Shown here one piece after another: positions 33,875 to 42,783 of a DNA stretch of 64,000 nucleotides. The translations under genes and the position numbers were made by a program. Source of the stretch: Microtetraspora glauca (GTDB lineage: Bacteria > Actinomycetota > Actinomycetes > Streptosporangiales > Streptosporangiaceae); assembly GCA_001570385.1 (NCBI GenBank), contig BBYL01000032.1, positions 44,385 to 108,384 on the forward strand. Direction: 5' to 3'. Below the pieces are notes generated by a model that saw only the letters and a program-made list of their open reading frames with translations, was not told the DNA's origin and ran no database searches. Every line of letters begins with the position of its first letter. The stretch's first letter is position 1.

Positions 33875-35449
33875 TCAGGTCATCGCGTAGCCGAGCAGCG
33901 ACTCGTAGGTCAGCCCCTCGCAGTTCGCCTGAGATGTGACCAGGTGGTCCCCGTTCACCGTGTTCCGGCACCGGTAGAGCGGCACAGAGCCGCTGACCTG
34001 CGTGGTGTACGCGTGACCGACCGGCCCCATGGGGAACTGCCCCTCGCAGCCGCCGTCACGGGTGAGCATGGTGTGGTTGCCGACCTTGCACTCGTACAGC
34101 GCCACGGTGCCGGACGCGGGCCGGCGCAGCAGCCGCCACGACTGCTCCAGGGTGACCCCGGGCGGCAGCAGCCGGGAGGAGGCCACATGGCCGCGGCTGG
34201 TGCTGAAGCCGCGCCGGAGCCGGGTGTACGGCAACTCCTCGAAGCCGCAGGACAGCTGAGCGGGCGACAGGTCGGAGCGGTTGGCCAGGGCCCAGGTGGA
34301 CCAGGCGGGCTTGGCCGTGCCGTCCGTACGGCGCAGGCCGACGCCGAGCCCGGCGGCCGTCTCGTCGGGGTGGTCGCTCATCCGGTGCCAGATGTAGCTT
34401 TCGATGCCGGGTGTCCCGAGCACGTTGCGGAACGTGTCGCACAGCTTGGCGGCCTGGGCCGACTCGCTGGACGGTGACAGGGAGTTGACGCCGCTCTCGG
34501 TGAGCTGGACTTCCCAGGCCGAAGGGGTGCCGGGGAACTGCTGCCGCAGCCAGCCAACCAGGACGCCGATGTTGCCGTAGGTCACCCTCGGGAAGTCGTC
34601 GGCGGAGAAGTCCGGGCTCAGCAGGTTGGGCGGATAGGGGTGGTAGGCCACCCGCCAGGCACGGGACCCGGCCCGCGCGGCCAGCCCCTTCAGCACGGTC
34701 ATGCCCGACAGCATCGCCTCGCTCGCCGCGGGCCGGTCGTAGGTGGTGCCGAAGTAGTGGTCGAGGGAGATGAGCACCTTGGCGGTGGACTGCCTGGCGA
34801 TGATCGCGTCGTAGGCGGCGTTGTAGTCGGCGGCGATCGTGTTCAGCCAGGCGGTGGTGTCGCACGCGGTGCCCTGGCCGCAGCCGATGTCGAACCAGGT
34901 GTTGCTGTTGACCTCGTTCATGATGATGAAGTCGGCGATACGGCCGTTGCCGTGTTGCCCGTCGTAGCGCTGGGCGAGCATCCCGGCGAAGCGGGCGTAG
35001 TCGGCCGGGTCGTTGGGCACGCAGAACTTCTCGAATCCAGCGGCCGCCGGGGTGCAGGTCCGGCCCTGCCGGGCCCAGGCCGGTGTGCCGTACACGACCG
35101 CGCTGACGACGAGTCCTCGGTCTGTCCAGGCCTTGATGGCGGAGTCGACGTTCGTGGCGACGGTGAAGCAGTGCCCGTCGAACTCCTGCTGGCCCGTCGC
35201 GCACGGCGGAGCCTTGACGCTCGGCTCCCACTCCGCCCAGATGAGGTTCATGGCGACGCCGCCGGTGTTGTTGCCGGAGATCTCGTCCTTGTTCGACCAG
35301 AAGTCCGGTTGCAGTCCCTTGATGCGGTAGTCGGAGCGGGTGGGGTAGGGGAGCGCGTCCGCGGCCTGCGCGGTCGACGGGGCCACGCCGAACTGGGCGG
35401 CGAGGACGAGGACGAGAGCGATGAGGATGCGGTGGACTGCCCGCGCCAT
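33875..35449 (-). CDS. Secreted DUF5722-like TIM-barrel glycosidase
   Basis: A 524-aa secreted protein (signal peptide residues 1-29, ending STAQAA). It shares with the protein at 44308 the sequence AYHPYPxNL, a TYGNIGVL/TFKNIEVL strand and a closing Glu-Gly-Asn-Ser block. Candidate catalytic acids are Glu179 (FIIMNEVN) and Glu318 (LTESGVNS), the spacing of a clan-A barrel. The C-terminal 110 residues hold two Cys-rich copies (YECKVGNHTMLTRDGGCEG; YRCRNTVNGDHLVTSQANCEG), a likely binding module. The start has AGGAGG. LacI-type operators lie 36 and 223 bases upstream. Substrate unknown; rhamnose-containing glycans are suggested by context. Confidence 0.75.
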   Translation of the reverse strand: MARAVHRILIALVLVLAAQFGVAPSTAQAADALPYPTRSDYRIKGLQPDFWSNKDEISGNNTGGVAMNLIWAEWEPSVKAPPCATGQQEFDGHCFTVATNVDSAIKAWTDRGLVVSAVVYGTPAWARQGRTCTPAAAGFEKFCVPNDPADYARFAGMLAQRYDGQHGNGRIADFIIMNEVNSNTWFDIGCGQGTACDTTAWLNTIAADYNAAYDAIIARQSTAKVLISLDHYFGTTYDRPAASEAMLSGMTVLKGLAARAGSRAWRVAYHPYPPNLLSPDFSADDFPRVTYGNIGVLVGWLRQQFPGTPSAWEVQLTESGVNSLSPSSESAQAAKLCDTFRNVLGTPGIESYIWHRMSDHPDETAAGLGVGLRRTDGTAKPAWSTWALANRSDLSPAQLSCGFEELPYTRLRRGFSTSRGHVASSRLLPPGVTLEQSWRLLRRPASGTVALYECKVGNHTMLTRDGGCEGQFPMGPVGHAYTTQVSGSVPLYRCRNTVNGDHLVTSQANCEGLTYESLLGYAMT

Positions 35450-35484
35450 GCGGGACCTCCTGTAGCTGATGAGCCCCCGAGGTA

Positions 35485-35498
35485 TTAAAACGTCTCAA
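35485..35498. promoter_or_regulatory. LacI-type operator A
   Basis: TTAAAACGTCTCAA, an imperfect copy of the local consensus TTGAAACGTTTCAA, lies 36 bases before the start of the secreted DUF5722-like gene. The 400-base gap 35450-35849 holds this site and operator B and no gene. Confidence 0.65.
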
Positions 35499-35671
35499 GG
35501 ATGGCTCGGAGGGAGGTTCGAGGCAAGAGCAGGTCCTGATATTTCGCGCATGTCAGGTAATCATGCAGTTCAGGGAAGTATGCGAGTAGTCGGGCGCCGG
35601 ATGGTACGGGCGGCCATGGCGGGCGAGGTTCACGCCAGCGCGGGAAGACCTGGCCTCATGGGGTGCCTACG

Positions 35672-35685
35672 TTGAAACGTATCAC
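35672..35685. promoter_or_regulatory. LacI-type operator B
   Basis: TTGAAACGTATCAC, one half perfect and the other close to consensus, lies 187 bases upstream of operator A. Two sites this far apart are compatible with repression by looping. Confidence 0.6.
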
Positions 35686-35849
35686 GACAAACCCGGGAGA
35701 TCGGGTATGTGGGAGGGGCTACGAAGGGGGTCCAGGGCTCAGGCGATGGTCGTCCAGGTGTTCCACCCCAGGTATTGCGTCCGGATGTTCGCCCGCCCGG
35801 CTCCCGGGCCAGGTTCGTGGTCGTCCGTGTGGTCGTCCGGGTGGTCGGG

Positions 35850-36980
35850 TCAATGGTCGCGTGAGCGGGGGAGCGCGGAGGTGGAGGCCCGCACCACCAG
35901 CTCGGGCTGGAAGACGATCTCCTGGTGCCAGTGGTTGGCGTCCCCCCGGGAGTCGGTGAGCAGCAGCTCGGCGGCGGCCTGCCCCAGCTGGTGCTTCGGC
36001 TGACGCACCGAGGTGAGCGACGGCGACAGCAGTGCGGCGAACTCCACGTCGTCGTAGCCCATCACGGCCATCTCGTCAGGAACGGCGATGCCGCGCCGCT
36101 CCAGACCCCTGAGCGCACCCAGCGCGACCATGTCGTTGACGCAGAAGAGCGCGGTCGGCCGTGTTCTGGCGAGAAGCTCGTCGAGCCCGGTCTCTCCCCC
36201 CTGGGCGGTGAGCGCGGGGAGCGACACCTCGGTGACCACGTCCTCGGGGTCGAGCCCGGCGTCGCGGATCGCCCGGAACAGCCCCTGCCGCCGGTCGCTG
36301 CACTGCCTCACGATGGAGGGCCCGTTGAGGAAGCCGATGCGCCGGTGGCCGAGCGAGAGCAGGTGCCTCCCGGCGAGCTCGCCCCCGCGTACGTTGTCGA
36401 CCGCCGCGGTGCAGAGCTGCGATCCGGCGCCGAGCCGGTCGAGCAGCACGATCCCGATGCCGCGACGGTGCAGCTCGACGAGGTGGCCGACATCGTCGCC
36501 GGCCGGGGTGATGAGGATGCCCGCCACCCGGTGCTGCTCCAGGGTCTGCAGGTGGTGGGCCTCCTTCTCGAGCGAGTCGCCGGAGCTGCACACCACGAGC
36601 AGGAGCTGCTCCTGGGACAGCCGGGCCTCGATGCCGGGGAGCACCTCGGTGAAGAACGGGTTGCCGATGTCGCGCACCACGATGCCCACCGAGCGGCTCG
36701 TGCCCGCCCGCAGTTGCCGGGCCGGCGCGCTGGGCACGAAGCCGAGCGTCTTGATGGCCTCCCGAACCCGGAGCAAAGTGGGCTCCGCGACGAGCTCCGG
36801 CCGGTTGAGCACGTTGGAGACGGTGCCGATGGACACGCCCGCGTGGGCCGCCACGTCGACCATGCTGAGCCGGCGGCGACCGGCCGCCCCGCTCTGAGCG
36901 GCCTCGGGAGTGCGGCGCGGGTTCGTGCGGGGGCGGGGGCGTGACGCCGAGATCTCGCCCGGCTTGTCGGTGTCGGACAC
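35850..36980 (-). CDS. LacI-family repressor of the rhamnoside locus
   Basis: A 376-aa regulator. The helix-turn-helix MVDVAAHAGVSIGTVSNVLN lies about 39 residues from the start, with the hinge LRAGTSRSVGIVV and a type 1 periplasmic-like ligand domain (RDIGNPFFTEVLPGIEARL; MGYDDVEFAALLSPSLTSVRQP). The GTG at 36980 is chosen because operator C (37029-37042) would otherwise fall inside the gene; 38 in-frame codons upstream look non-coding. TTGAAACGTTTCAA-type sites stand before every transcription unit from 33875 to 47475, including its own, so it is probably autoregulated and relieved by a sugar from rhamnoside breakdown. Confidence 0.9.
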   Translation of the reverse strand: MSDTDKPGEISASRPRPRTNPRRTPEAAQSGAAGRRRLSMVDVAAHAGVSIGTVSNVLNRPELVAEPTLLRVREAIKTLGFVPSAPARQLRAGTSRSVGIVVRDIGNPFFTEVLPGIEARLSQEQLLLVVCSSGDSLEKEAHHLQTLEQHRVAGILITPAGDDVGHLVELHRRGIGIVLLDRLGAGSQLCTAAVDNVRGGELAGRHLLSLGHRRIGFLNGPSIVRQCSDRRQGLFRAIRDAGLDPEDVVTEVSLPALTAQGGETGLDELLARTRPTALFCVNDMVALGALRGLERRGIAVPDEMAVMGYDDVEFAALLSPSLTSVRQPKHQLGQAAAELLLTDSRGDANHWHQEIVFQPELVVRASTSALPRSRDH

Positions 36981-37028
36981 CGGCGGACAGCCCTTCTGCT
37001 CGCCTGCGATGAAAGGCCAGTCTACTGG

Positions 37029-37042
37029 TTGAAATGTTTCAG
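37029..37042. promoter_or_regulatory. LacI-type operator C
   Basis: TTGAAATGTTTCAG, one base off a perfect palindrome, lies 49 bases upstream of the repressor's GTG. It implies autoregulation. Confidence 0.7.
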
Positions 37043-37168
37043 CGACCACTTCATGGCCACATCGTGCCCACTTCACCCCTCGGATGGCGGTCACATCACG
37101 CTGACGTCGGCCGGGCGCCGTCGCCGAGGGTTGACGCCACGTCGTCGCGATGTCTACGGTTCCCGGGG

Positions 37169-37182
37169 TTGAAATGTTTCAA
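37169..37182. promoter_or_regulatory. LacI-type operator D
   Basis: TTGAAATGTTTCAA, a perfect inverted repeat around TG, lies 44 bases upstream of the rhamnosidase ATG. It is the best-matching copy and probably the main control site of the rhamnosidase promoter. Confidence 0.75.
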
Positions 37183-37225
37183 TATTTTGTTTCCCCTGGT
37201 GCAGGGCATGAAGGAGAGCGAACAC

Positions 37226-40200
37226 ATGGAACAGGGCTCCGCGGCCACCCTCATCGTCACCGATCCCCGGGTGGAGGGGCGGACCGAGCCGCTCGGCCTC
37301 GGCGAGTCCGCGCCGAGGTTCTCCTGGTTGCTCGCCGCCCCGGCGGGGGACCGTGGCCGCGTCCAGAGTGCCTACCGGATCCTCGTCGGCCGGGAGAGCG
37401 ACCCCCTCGACGAGGACGCCGACGTGGTGTGGGACAGCGGCGTGGTCCCGTCGTCCGCGACATACGACATTCCGTACGAGGGGACGGACCTGCGCCCGCG
37501 CACGCGCTACCACTGGCGGGTGCGGGTCACCGGTGGGCCCACCGGGACCGGGGGATCCGGGGAATCCGGGGGATCCGAGGCATGGTCCGCGTGGAGTCCC
37601 GCGCACTGGTTCGAGACCGGGATCGGCGACGCGACCGGGTGGACCGCGGACTGGGTGGGTACGCCCCGCGTTCCCGGCTCCCAGCGGCTTCCGTCCCTGG
37701 AGAACGTGCCGTACATCTGGGTCGCCGGCCCGCTCGGGCCGTCGGAGTCCGAGACCGGAGCGTTCCGCGCCCGGTTCACCGTGCCCGGCGGGGCGCGTCC
37801 CCTCTCTGCGTGGCTCGTGATCGGCGGCGCGACCGCCCGCGAGGTCCACCTCAACGGCCTCCCGGTCGCCGGGGAGATCAGGGACGGCGCCTTCGTCGCC
37901 GACGCGGGCGACCTGGTGGCCTCCGGTGAGAACGTGCTCGCGCTGTCCGCCGAGGCGCGGGACGGGACGCCGGGCGGCCTGTGCGCGCGGCTGGAGATCG
38001 TGGTGGAGGGCCGTCCCGCGCTGCCCCAGCTCGTCCCCGTCGCCGGAGACGCCGCCGTGACCGTGACCTCGAACGGCCGCTGGCGGGCAGTCGAGCGGCC
38101 GGAGAGCGGCTTCGAACGTCCCGAGTTCGACGACTCCGGCTGGTCGCTCGCCGAGGAGGCGGGCCTGCACGGCGATCCGCCGTGGGGGCGCGAGCCGGTC
38201 GCCGACCGGCCGAGCCCCTATCTGCGGCGCGAGTTCGACGTGCCGCGTCCCGTTCGTCGCGCGCGCCTGTACGCCACCGCACTCGGCGTCTACGAGCTGC
38301 ATCTCAACGGGCGGAGGGTGGGCGCCGACCACCTCGCCCCCGGCTGGACCGACTACCACCACCGCGTCACGTACCAGACCTACGACGTCACTGCGCTGGT
38401 CTCCGAAGGCCGCAACGCGCTCGGCGCGGCGCTCGCGGACGGCTGGTACGCCGGGAACATCAGCTGGTTCGGCTCCTTCCAGTACGGCAGGCGGCTCGCG
38501 CTGCGCGCGGAGCTGGAGATCCTGCACGACGACGGCACGACGACCCGGTTGCGCACCGACCCCGACTGGAGGGCGGGCGGCGGCGCGATCAGGTACGCCG
38601 ATCTCCAGAACGGTGAACGGCAGGACCTGGCCGCCGAGCCGCCGGGCTGGACGATGCCCGGGTTCGACGATTCCGGCTGGCTCCCCGCCGTACCCGTGAG
38701 CCCTCCGTCGGGGCGGCTGGCCGCCGCCGTCGCCCCGCCGATCCGGGTGCACGAGGAGCTCGCGCCGAAGGCGGTGTGGGAGGCACGGCCGGGCGTCTGG
38801 ATCGCCGACTTCGGGCAGAACCTGGTCGGCTGGGTCTGCCTGACCGCACGCGCCGACCGGACGCGCCCGGTGGTGCTGCGCCACGCCGAGGTCCTCGACC
38901 ACGACGGAACGCTCCACCTGGCCAACCTGCGTTCGGCCCGCGCCACGGACGAGTTCCTCCCGCGAGGCGGCGCGGACGCCGAGACCTTCGAGCCCCGGTT
39001 CACCTTCCACGGTTTCCGGTTCGTCGAGGTGACCGGGGTGCGGGAACCGCTCACCGCGGACGCGATCCGGGCCCGTGTGGCGTACGCCGCCATGGAACCG
39101 GCGGGGGAGTTCACCTGCTCCGACGAGCGCCTCGACCGGCTGCAGCGGAACATCGTGTGGGGCCAGCGAGGGAACTTCCTCTCCATCCCGACGGACTGCC
39201 CCCAGCGTGACGAACGGCTGGGCTGGACCGGTGACATCTGGGCGTTCGCGCCCACGGCACTGTTCAACTACGACGCCCGGTCGTTCCTGGAGAGCTGGCT
39301 CGCCGACGTGGTGGACGCGCAGGCCGAGGACGGCGCCGTCACGCACGTCGCGCCCGACGTGCTCTCGGGCCGCGGCCTGTCACCCAACCCCAAGGAGGCC
39401 GGCTCGCCTGGCTGGGGAGACGCCATCGTGATGGTGCCCTGGGCGTTGCACCGCCTCCGCGGGGACACGGGCGCCGTCGCCAGGTACTACGAACCGATGC
39501 GCCGCTGGCTCGGCTACCTGCACAAACGCTCGACCGCCGGGATCTTCCCCGATGAGGGCTTCGGCGACTGGCTGAGCATCGGGGCCGAGACCCCCAAGGG
39601 GCTCGTCGGCACCGCGATCTTCGCGCTGTCGGCGCGGCAGCTCGCCGGGCTCGCCGCGGCCCTCGGGCGCGACGACGACGAGCGGGCCTACCTCGACCTG
39701 TACGCCCAGGTACGACGGGCCTTCCGCGCCGCCTTCGTCACGGGTCCCGGCGTGGTCGCGAGCGGCACGCAGACCGCCTATGTGCTGGCGATCACCGCCG
39801 GCCTGCTCGAGGACGCTGAGCTGCCCAGGGCGGCGGCGCGGCTGGTCCGCGACATCGAGGCACGGGGCGGGCATCTGTCCACGGGTTTCCTCGGCACGCC
39901 GTTCCTGCTCGACACGCTGACCGGCACCGGGCACATCGAGACGGCCTACCGGCTGCTGCTGCGGGACAGCTTCCCCTCGTGGCTCTATCCGGTCGTGCAC
40001 GGTGACGCCACGACCATGTGGGAGCGCTGGGACAGCTGGAGTCACCATCGCGGCCTGCAGGACCCGGGGATGAACTCCTTCAACCACTATGCCTACGGAG
40101 CGGTGGGGGACTGGATGTACCGGACGATCGGCGGGCTCGCTCCCGCGACTCCCGGTTACCGGGACATCGTGGTACGGCCGCGCCCCGGCGGGGACATCAC

Positions 40201-40456
40201 CTGGGCCACGACGGCCCACCGCACCCGGCACGGCCGGGTGGAGGTCGCATGGCGGCGGGAGGACGGCGGCTTCGCCCTGGACGTGACCGTCCCGCCCAAC
40301 ACGCGTGCCGAGGTGTGGGTGCCCGCCACGGAGCCGGCGCGGGTGACCGAGGGTGGGCGCCCGGCCTCCGAGGCGGCGGGGGTCCGCTTCGACCGCCACG
40401 CCGACGGTTGTGCCGTCTATCGGGTGGGCTCGGGGTCCTACGCCTTCCGCGTCTGA
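37226..40456 (+). CDS. GH78 alpha-L-rhamnosidase
   Basis: A 1076-aa multidomain glycoside hydrolase that releases terminal alpha-L-rhamnose. The start at 37226 follows AAGGAGAG. An N-terminal fibronectin-like domain (to about 125) precedes rhamnosidase N and jelly-roll domains (RREFDVPRPVRRARLYATALGVYELHLNG in two parts). The (alpha/alpha)6 catalytic domain contains the GH78 motif DCPQRDERLGWTGD (residues 657-670), which carries catalytic acids. A C-terminal beta domain closes the protein. There is no signal peptide, so it should work in the cytoplasm on imported rhamnosides, in line with the ABC importer genes that follow. Confidence 0.93.
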   Translation: MEQGSAATLIVTDPRVEGRTEPLGLGESAPRFSWLLAAPAGDRGRVQSAYRILVGRESDPLDEDADVVWDSGVVPSSATYDIPYEGTDLRPRTRYHWRVRVTGGPTGTGGSGESGGSEAWSAWSPAHWFETGIGDATGWTADWVGTPRVPGSQRLPSLENVPYIWVAGPLGPSESETGAFRARFTVPGGARPLSAWLVIGGATAREVHLNGLPVAGEIRDGAFVADAGDLVASGENVLALSAEARDGTPGGLCARLEIVVEGRPALPQLVPVAGDAAVTVTSNGRWRAVERPESGFERPEFDDSGWSLAEEAGLHGDPPWGREPVADRPSPYLRREFDVPRPVRRARLYATALGVYELHLNGRRVGADHLAPGWTDYHHRVTYQTYDVTALVSEGRNALGAALADGWYAGNISWFGSFQYGRRLALRAELEILHDDGTTTRLRTDPDWRAGGGAIRYADLQNGERQDLAAEPPGWTMPGFDDSGWLPAVPVSPPSGRLAAAVAPPIRVHEELAPKAVWEARPGVWIADFGQNLVGWVCLTARADRTRPVVLRHAEVLDHDGTLHLANLRSARATDEFLPRGGADAETFEPRFTFHGFRFVEVTGVREPLTADAIRARVAYAAMEPAGEFTCSDERLDRLQRNIVWGQRGNFLSIPTDCPQRDERLGWTGDIWAFAPTALFNYDARSFLESWLADVVDAQAEDGAVTHVAPDVLSGRGLSPNPKEAGSPGWGDAIVMVPWALHRLRGDTGAVARYYEPMRRWLGYLHKRSTAGIFPDEGFGDWLSIGAETPKGLVGTAIFALSARQLAGLAAALGRDDDERAYLDLYAQVRRAFRAAFVTGPGVVASGTQTAYVLAITAGLLEDAELPRAAARLVRDIEARGGHLSTGFLGTPFLLDTLTGTGHIETAYRLLLRDSFPSWLYPVVHGDATTMWERWDSWSHHRGLQDPGMNSFNHYAYGAVGDWMYRTIGGLAPATPGYRDIVVRPRPGGDITWATTAHRTRHGRVEVAWRREDGGFALDVTVPPNTRAEVWVPATEPARVTEGGRPASEAAGVRFDRHADGCAVYRVGSGSYAFRV

Positions 40457-40541
40457 TAGGGAGGCGGGGTGGCGGGGTGGAGCCCGGGTGAAGTCCGCCG
40501 CTCCGCCTCGCTGTCCTGGGCGTTCGCCGGGCCCCGGGTAG

Positions 40542-40553
40542 TTGAACGTTTCA
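40542..40553. promoter_or_regulatory. LacI-type operator E (shortened)
   Basis: TTGAACGTTTCA matches the consensus TTGAAACGTTTCAA with one A missing from the left half and the last base changed. It lies 223 bases before the ABC permease start, between the rhamnosidase and importer genes. Confidence 0.5.
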
Positions 40554-40624
40554 CCATGCGGAACCCGGATGAGGCGGCGACGCCGCGCACCCTCCCATGG
40601 TGAACAAACCGTTATCCCTGGCTA

Positions 40625-40676
40625 TTGACACGTGCGAAGGGGATGACGAGACTCGAAACACTCCTGAAACGTTCAA
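40625..40676 (+). promoter_or_regulatory. Candidate promoter and LacI-type operator F of the importer operon
   Basis: TTGACA at 40625-40630 is a perfect -35 box; a weak -10 (GAGACT) lies about 17 bases on. The shortened operator TGAAACGTTCAA (40665-40676) sits just after the expected start point, where bound repressor would block initiation. One base is missing from its right half, the mirror of operator E. Confidence 0.55.
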
Positions 40677-40764
40677 ATGCCTCCTGGGTAACCGATCGGC
40701 GGGCCGGAGGTCATTCCATGTTCGTCGTGAGGTTCCACATGATTAGCGGAGAGGCCGTTCCATC

Positions 40765-41676
40765 GTGATCAGCCGTAAGGCATCGCCCGGACGCCGGCGC
40801 GTCCCGTGGGGTGTCTACCTCGTCCTGTTGCCCACTTTCGTGGTGCTCGCGGTGTTCGCGTACTACCCGGCCCTGAGCGGGATGCTGCACTCCTTCTATG
40901 AGTGGCGGCCGGGGTTCAGCTCACCGTTCGTCGGCCTGGAGAACTTCGTCACCATGCTCGGCGACGACGTGTGGTGGGAGTCGTTCCGCAACGTCGGGAT
41001 CATCTTCATCTGGGCGACCACCCTCATGTGGGCGTTCCCGCTGCTCGCCGCCGAACTGGTCATGTCGCTGTCGAGCGAGCGGCTGCGGTTCGTCTTCCGT
41101 ACGCTGCTCATCCTTCCGCTCGCCTTCCCCGCCGTGGTCAACGTGCTGCTGTGGCAGTTCATGTACGACCCGAGGGACGGCGTCATCAACAGCTTCCTGC
41201 GCGCGGTGGGCCTCGACGGGCTCGCGCACAACTGGATCGGCGACCCGGACACCGCGCTCGCCGCGCTGATGACCGTCGGCTTCCCGTGGGTGGCGAGCCT
41301 GCCGTTCCTGGTCTTCCTGTCCGCCCTGCAGAACGTCCCCGCCGAGATCTACCAGGCGGCGGCGGTCGACGGCGCGGGTCGGCTGCGGCGGTTCTGGAGC
41401 ATCGACCTGCCGATGATGCTGCGGGACGTCAAGCTGCTGCTGGTGCTCGCGGTGATCGCGGTGCTCCAGTACGGCCTGCAGGCGCACATCATGACCAAGG
41501 GCGGCCCTGACAACGCCACCCAGGTCCCGGTGCTGCGCATGCTCGACGCCGCGTTCCTGGACACGAGTTGGGGGTACGCGGCGGCTCTCGGCACCGTCCT
41601 CTTCGTGCTCACACTCGGGGTGAGCGTGGGCGCGCTGCTGATCGGCAAGAGAGGAGGCAAGGGTGCCACTGCGTGA
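40765..41676 (+). CDS. ABC sugar transporter permease (MalF-like)
   Basis: A 303-aa permease with six predicted helices. The cytoplasmic EAA-type loop reads EIYQAAAVDGAGRLRRFWSIDLPMM, which contacts the ATPase. It starts at a GTG and overlaps the second permease by 14 bases. No ATPase gene is present in the locus, so a shared MsiK-like ATPase elsewhere must energise it, as is common for actinobacterial sugar importers. Confidence 0.92.
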   Translation: MISRKASPGRRRVPWGVYLVLLPTFVVLAVFAYYPALSGMLHSFYEWRPGFSSPFVGLENFVTMLGDDVWWESFRNVGIIFIWATTLMWAFPLLAAELVMSLSSERLRFVFRTLLILPLAFPAVVNVLLWQFMYDPRDGVINSFLRAVGLDGLAHNWIGDPDTALAALMTVGFPWVASLPFLVFLSALQNVPAEIYQAAAVDGAGRLRRFWSIDLPMMLRDVKLLLVLAVIAVLQYGLQAHIMTKGGPDNATQVPVLRMLDAAFLDTSWGYAAALGTVLFVLTLGVSVGALLIGKRGGKGATA

Positions 41677-42634
41677 GGAATCCCCGAACGCGTCCCCGTC
41701 CCCGAACGCGTCCCCGGACATGGACCCGTCCCCGTCCCCGTCCCCGTTCACGGACACTGGTGTGGGCGTGGGCGCACGGACGGCGTCCCGACCGGCCGCG
41801 CGGAACCGGGTGAGCCGCACGCGCCGGACCGACCTGGTCGTCGGCGGACTGCTCTCGCTCCTCGCCTTCGCCGGGCTGTTCCCCTACCTGTTCATGTTCG
41901 TCGCGTCCTTCAAGGACAACGAGCAGTTCTACGCGAGCTACTGGACACCCGCCTGGCCGGTCCACCTCGGCAACTACGCCGTCGCCTGGGAGAAGGTCAG
42001 CCCCTACCTGTTCACGTCGTTCGTGGTGGCCGGGCTCGCGACCGCCGGCGCGCTGGTGCTCGCCACGGCGGCGGCCCACGTGTTCGCCCGCTTCCGTTTC
42101 CCCGGCAGGAACGTCCTGTTCGGCCTCGTCGCGGCGCTGCTCATGGTGCCCTCCATCACGAGCCTGATCCCGCTGTTCATCCTGATGCGGGATCTGGAGA
42201 TCCTCGACACGCGGCTCGTGCTGATCATCCCGCACATCACCGGCAACACCGTGTTCGGGATCGTGGTCATGCGCACCTACATGGCGCAGCTCCCCGAGGA
42301 GATCTTCGAGGCGGCCCGGGTCGACGGGGCCGGCGGGATCCGCGTGTTCGTCTCGCTCATGCTGCCGCTCGCCCGCCCGGTCATCGGCACGGTGGCGCTG
42401 GTGACCGTGCTGGGCGTGTGGAACGACTACTTCTGGCCGCTTCTCACCGTGCAGACGGACGAGTTCCGCACGATTCCCGCGGGCCTCGCGTTCTTCGCCA
42501 ACCAGAACGCCCAGCAATGGGGGCCGCTGTTCGCGGGGTACGCGCTGGCGAGCCTCCCGCTGCTGCTGCTGTTCACCTTCCTGTCCAAGTGGTTCCTGGC
42601 CGGGATCCAGGGCGGGATCGTCTCCGGGAAATGA
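41663..42634 (+). CDS. ABC sugar transporter permease (MalG-like) with Ser/Pro repeat at N-terminus
   Basis: A 323-aa permease with the EAA loop EIFEAARVDGAGGIRVFVSLMLPLARP near the C-terminal third. The first 45 residues are unusual for the family: ESPNASPSPNASP, then SPSPSPF, encoded by CCGTCC-type microrepeats at about 41681-41745. The helical part begins near residue 55. The extension is probably a slippage-prone cytoplasmic tail; alternatively translation starts later, but no better start codon is evident. Confidence 0.9.
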   Translation: MPLREESPNASPSPNASPDMDPSPSPSPFTDTGVGVGARTASRPAARNRVSRTRRTDLVVGGLLSLLAFAGLFPYLFMFVASFKDNEQFYASYWTPAWPVHLGNYAVAWEKVSPYLFTSFVVAGLATAGALVLATAAAHVFARFRFPGRNVLFGLVAALLMVPSITSLIPLFILMRDLEILDTRLVLIIPHITGNTVFGIVVMRTYMAQLPEEIFEAARVDGAGGIRVFVSLMLPLARPVIGTVALVTVLGVWNDYFWPLLTVQTDEFRTIPAGLAFFANQNAQQWGPLFAGYALASLPLLLLFTFLSKWFLAGIQGGIVSGK

Positions 42635-42734
42635 CCCGCTCCCGTGACCCGCTCCACGTGACCTGACCCCTGTGATCGGCTTCCTCTGACCCGCCCTCGG
42701 TTCGATCTCTGCCCGGCATCGGCCGAGCATGCGA

Positions 42735-42748
42735 TTGAAACGTATCAA
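42735..42748. promoter_or_regulatory. LacI-type operator G
   Basis: TTGAAACGTATCAA lies 36 bases before the sugar-binding lipoprotein gene. It marks a second, internally regulated promoter, allowing more binding protein to be made than permease. Confidence 0.65.
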
Positions 42749-42783
42749 TCAGCATCACCCCCCAGAAAGGATCAGGTTCCATC

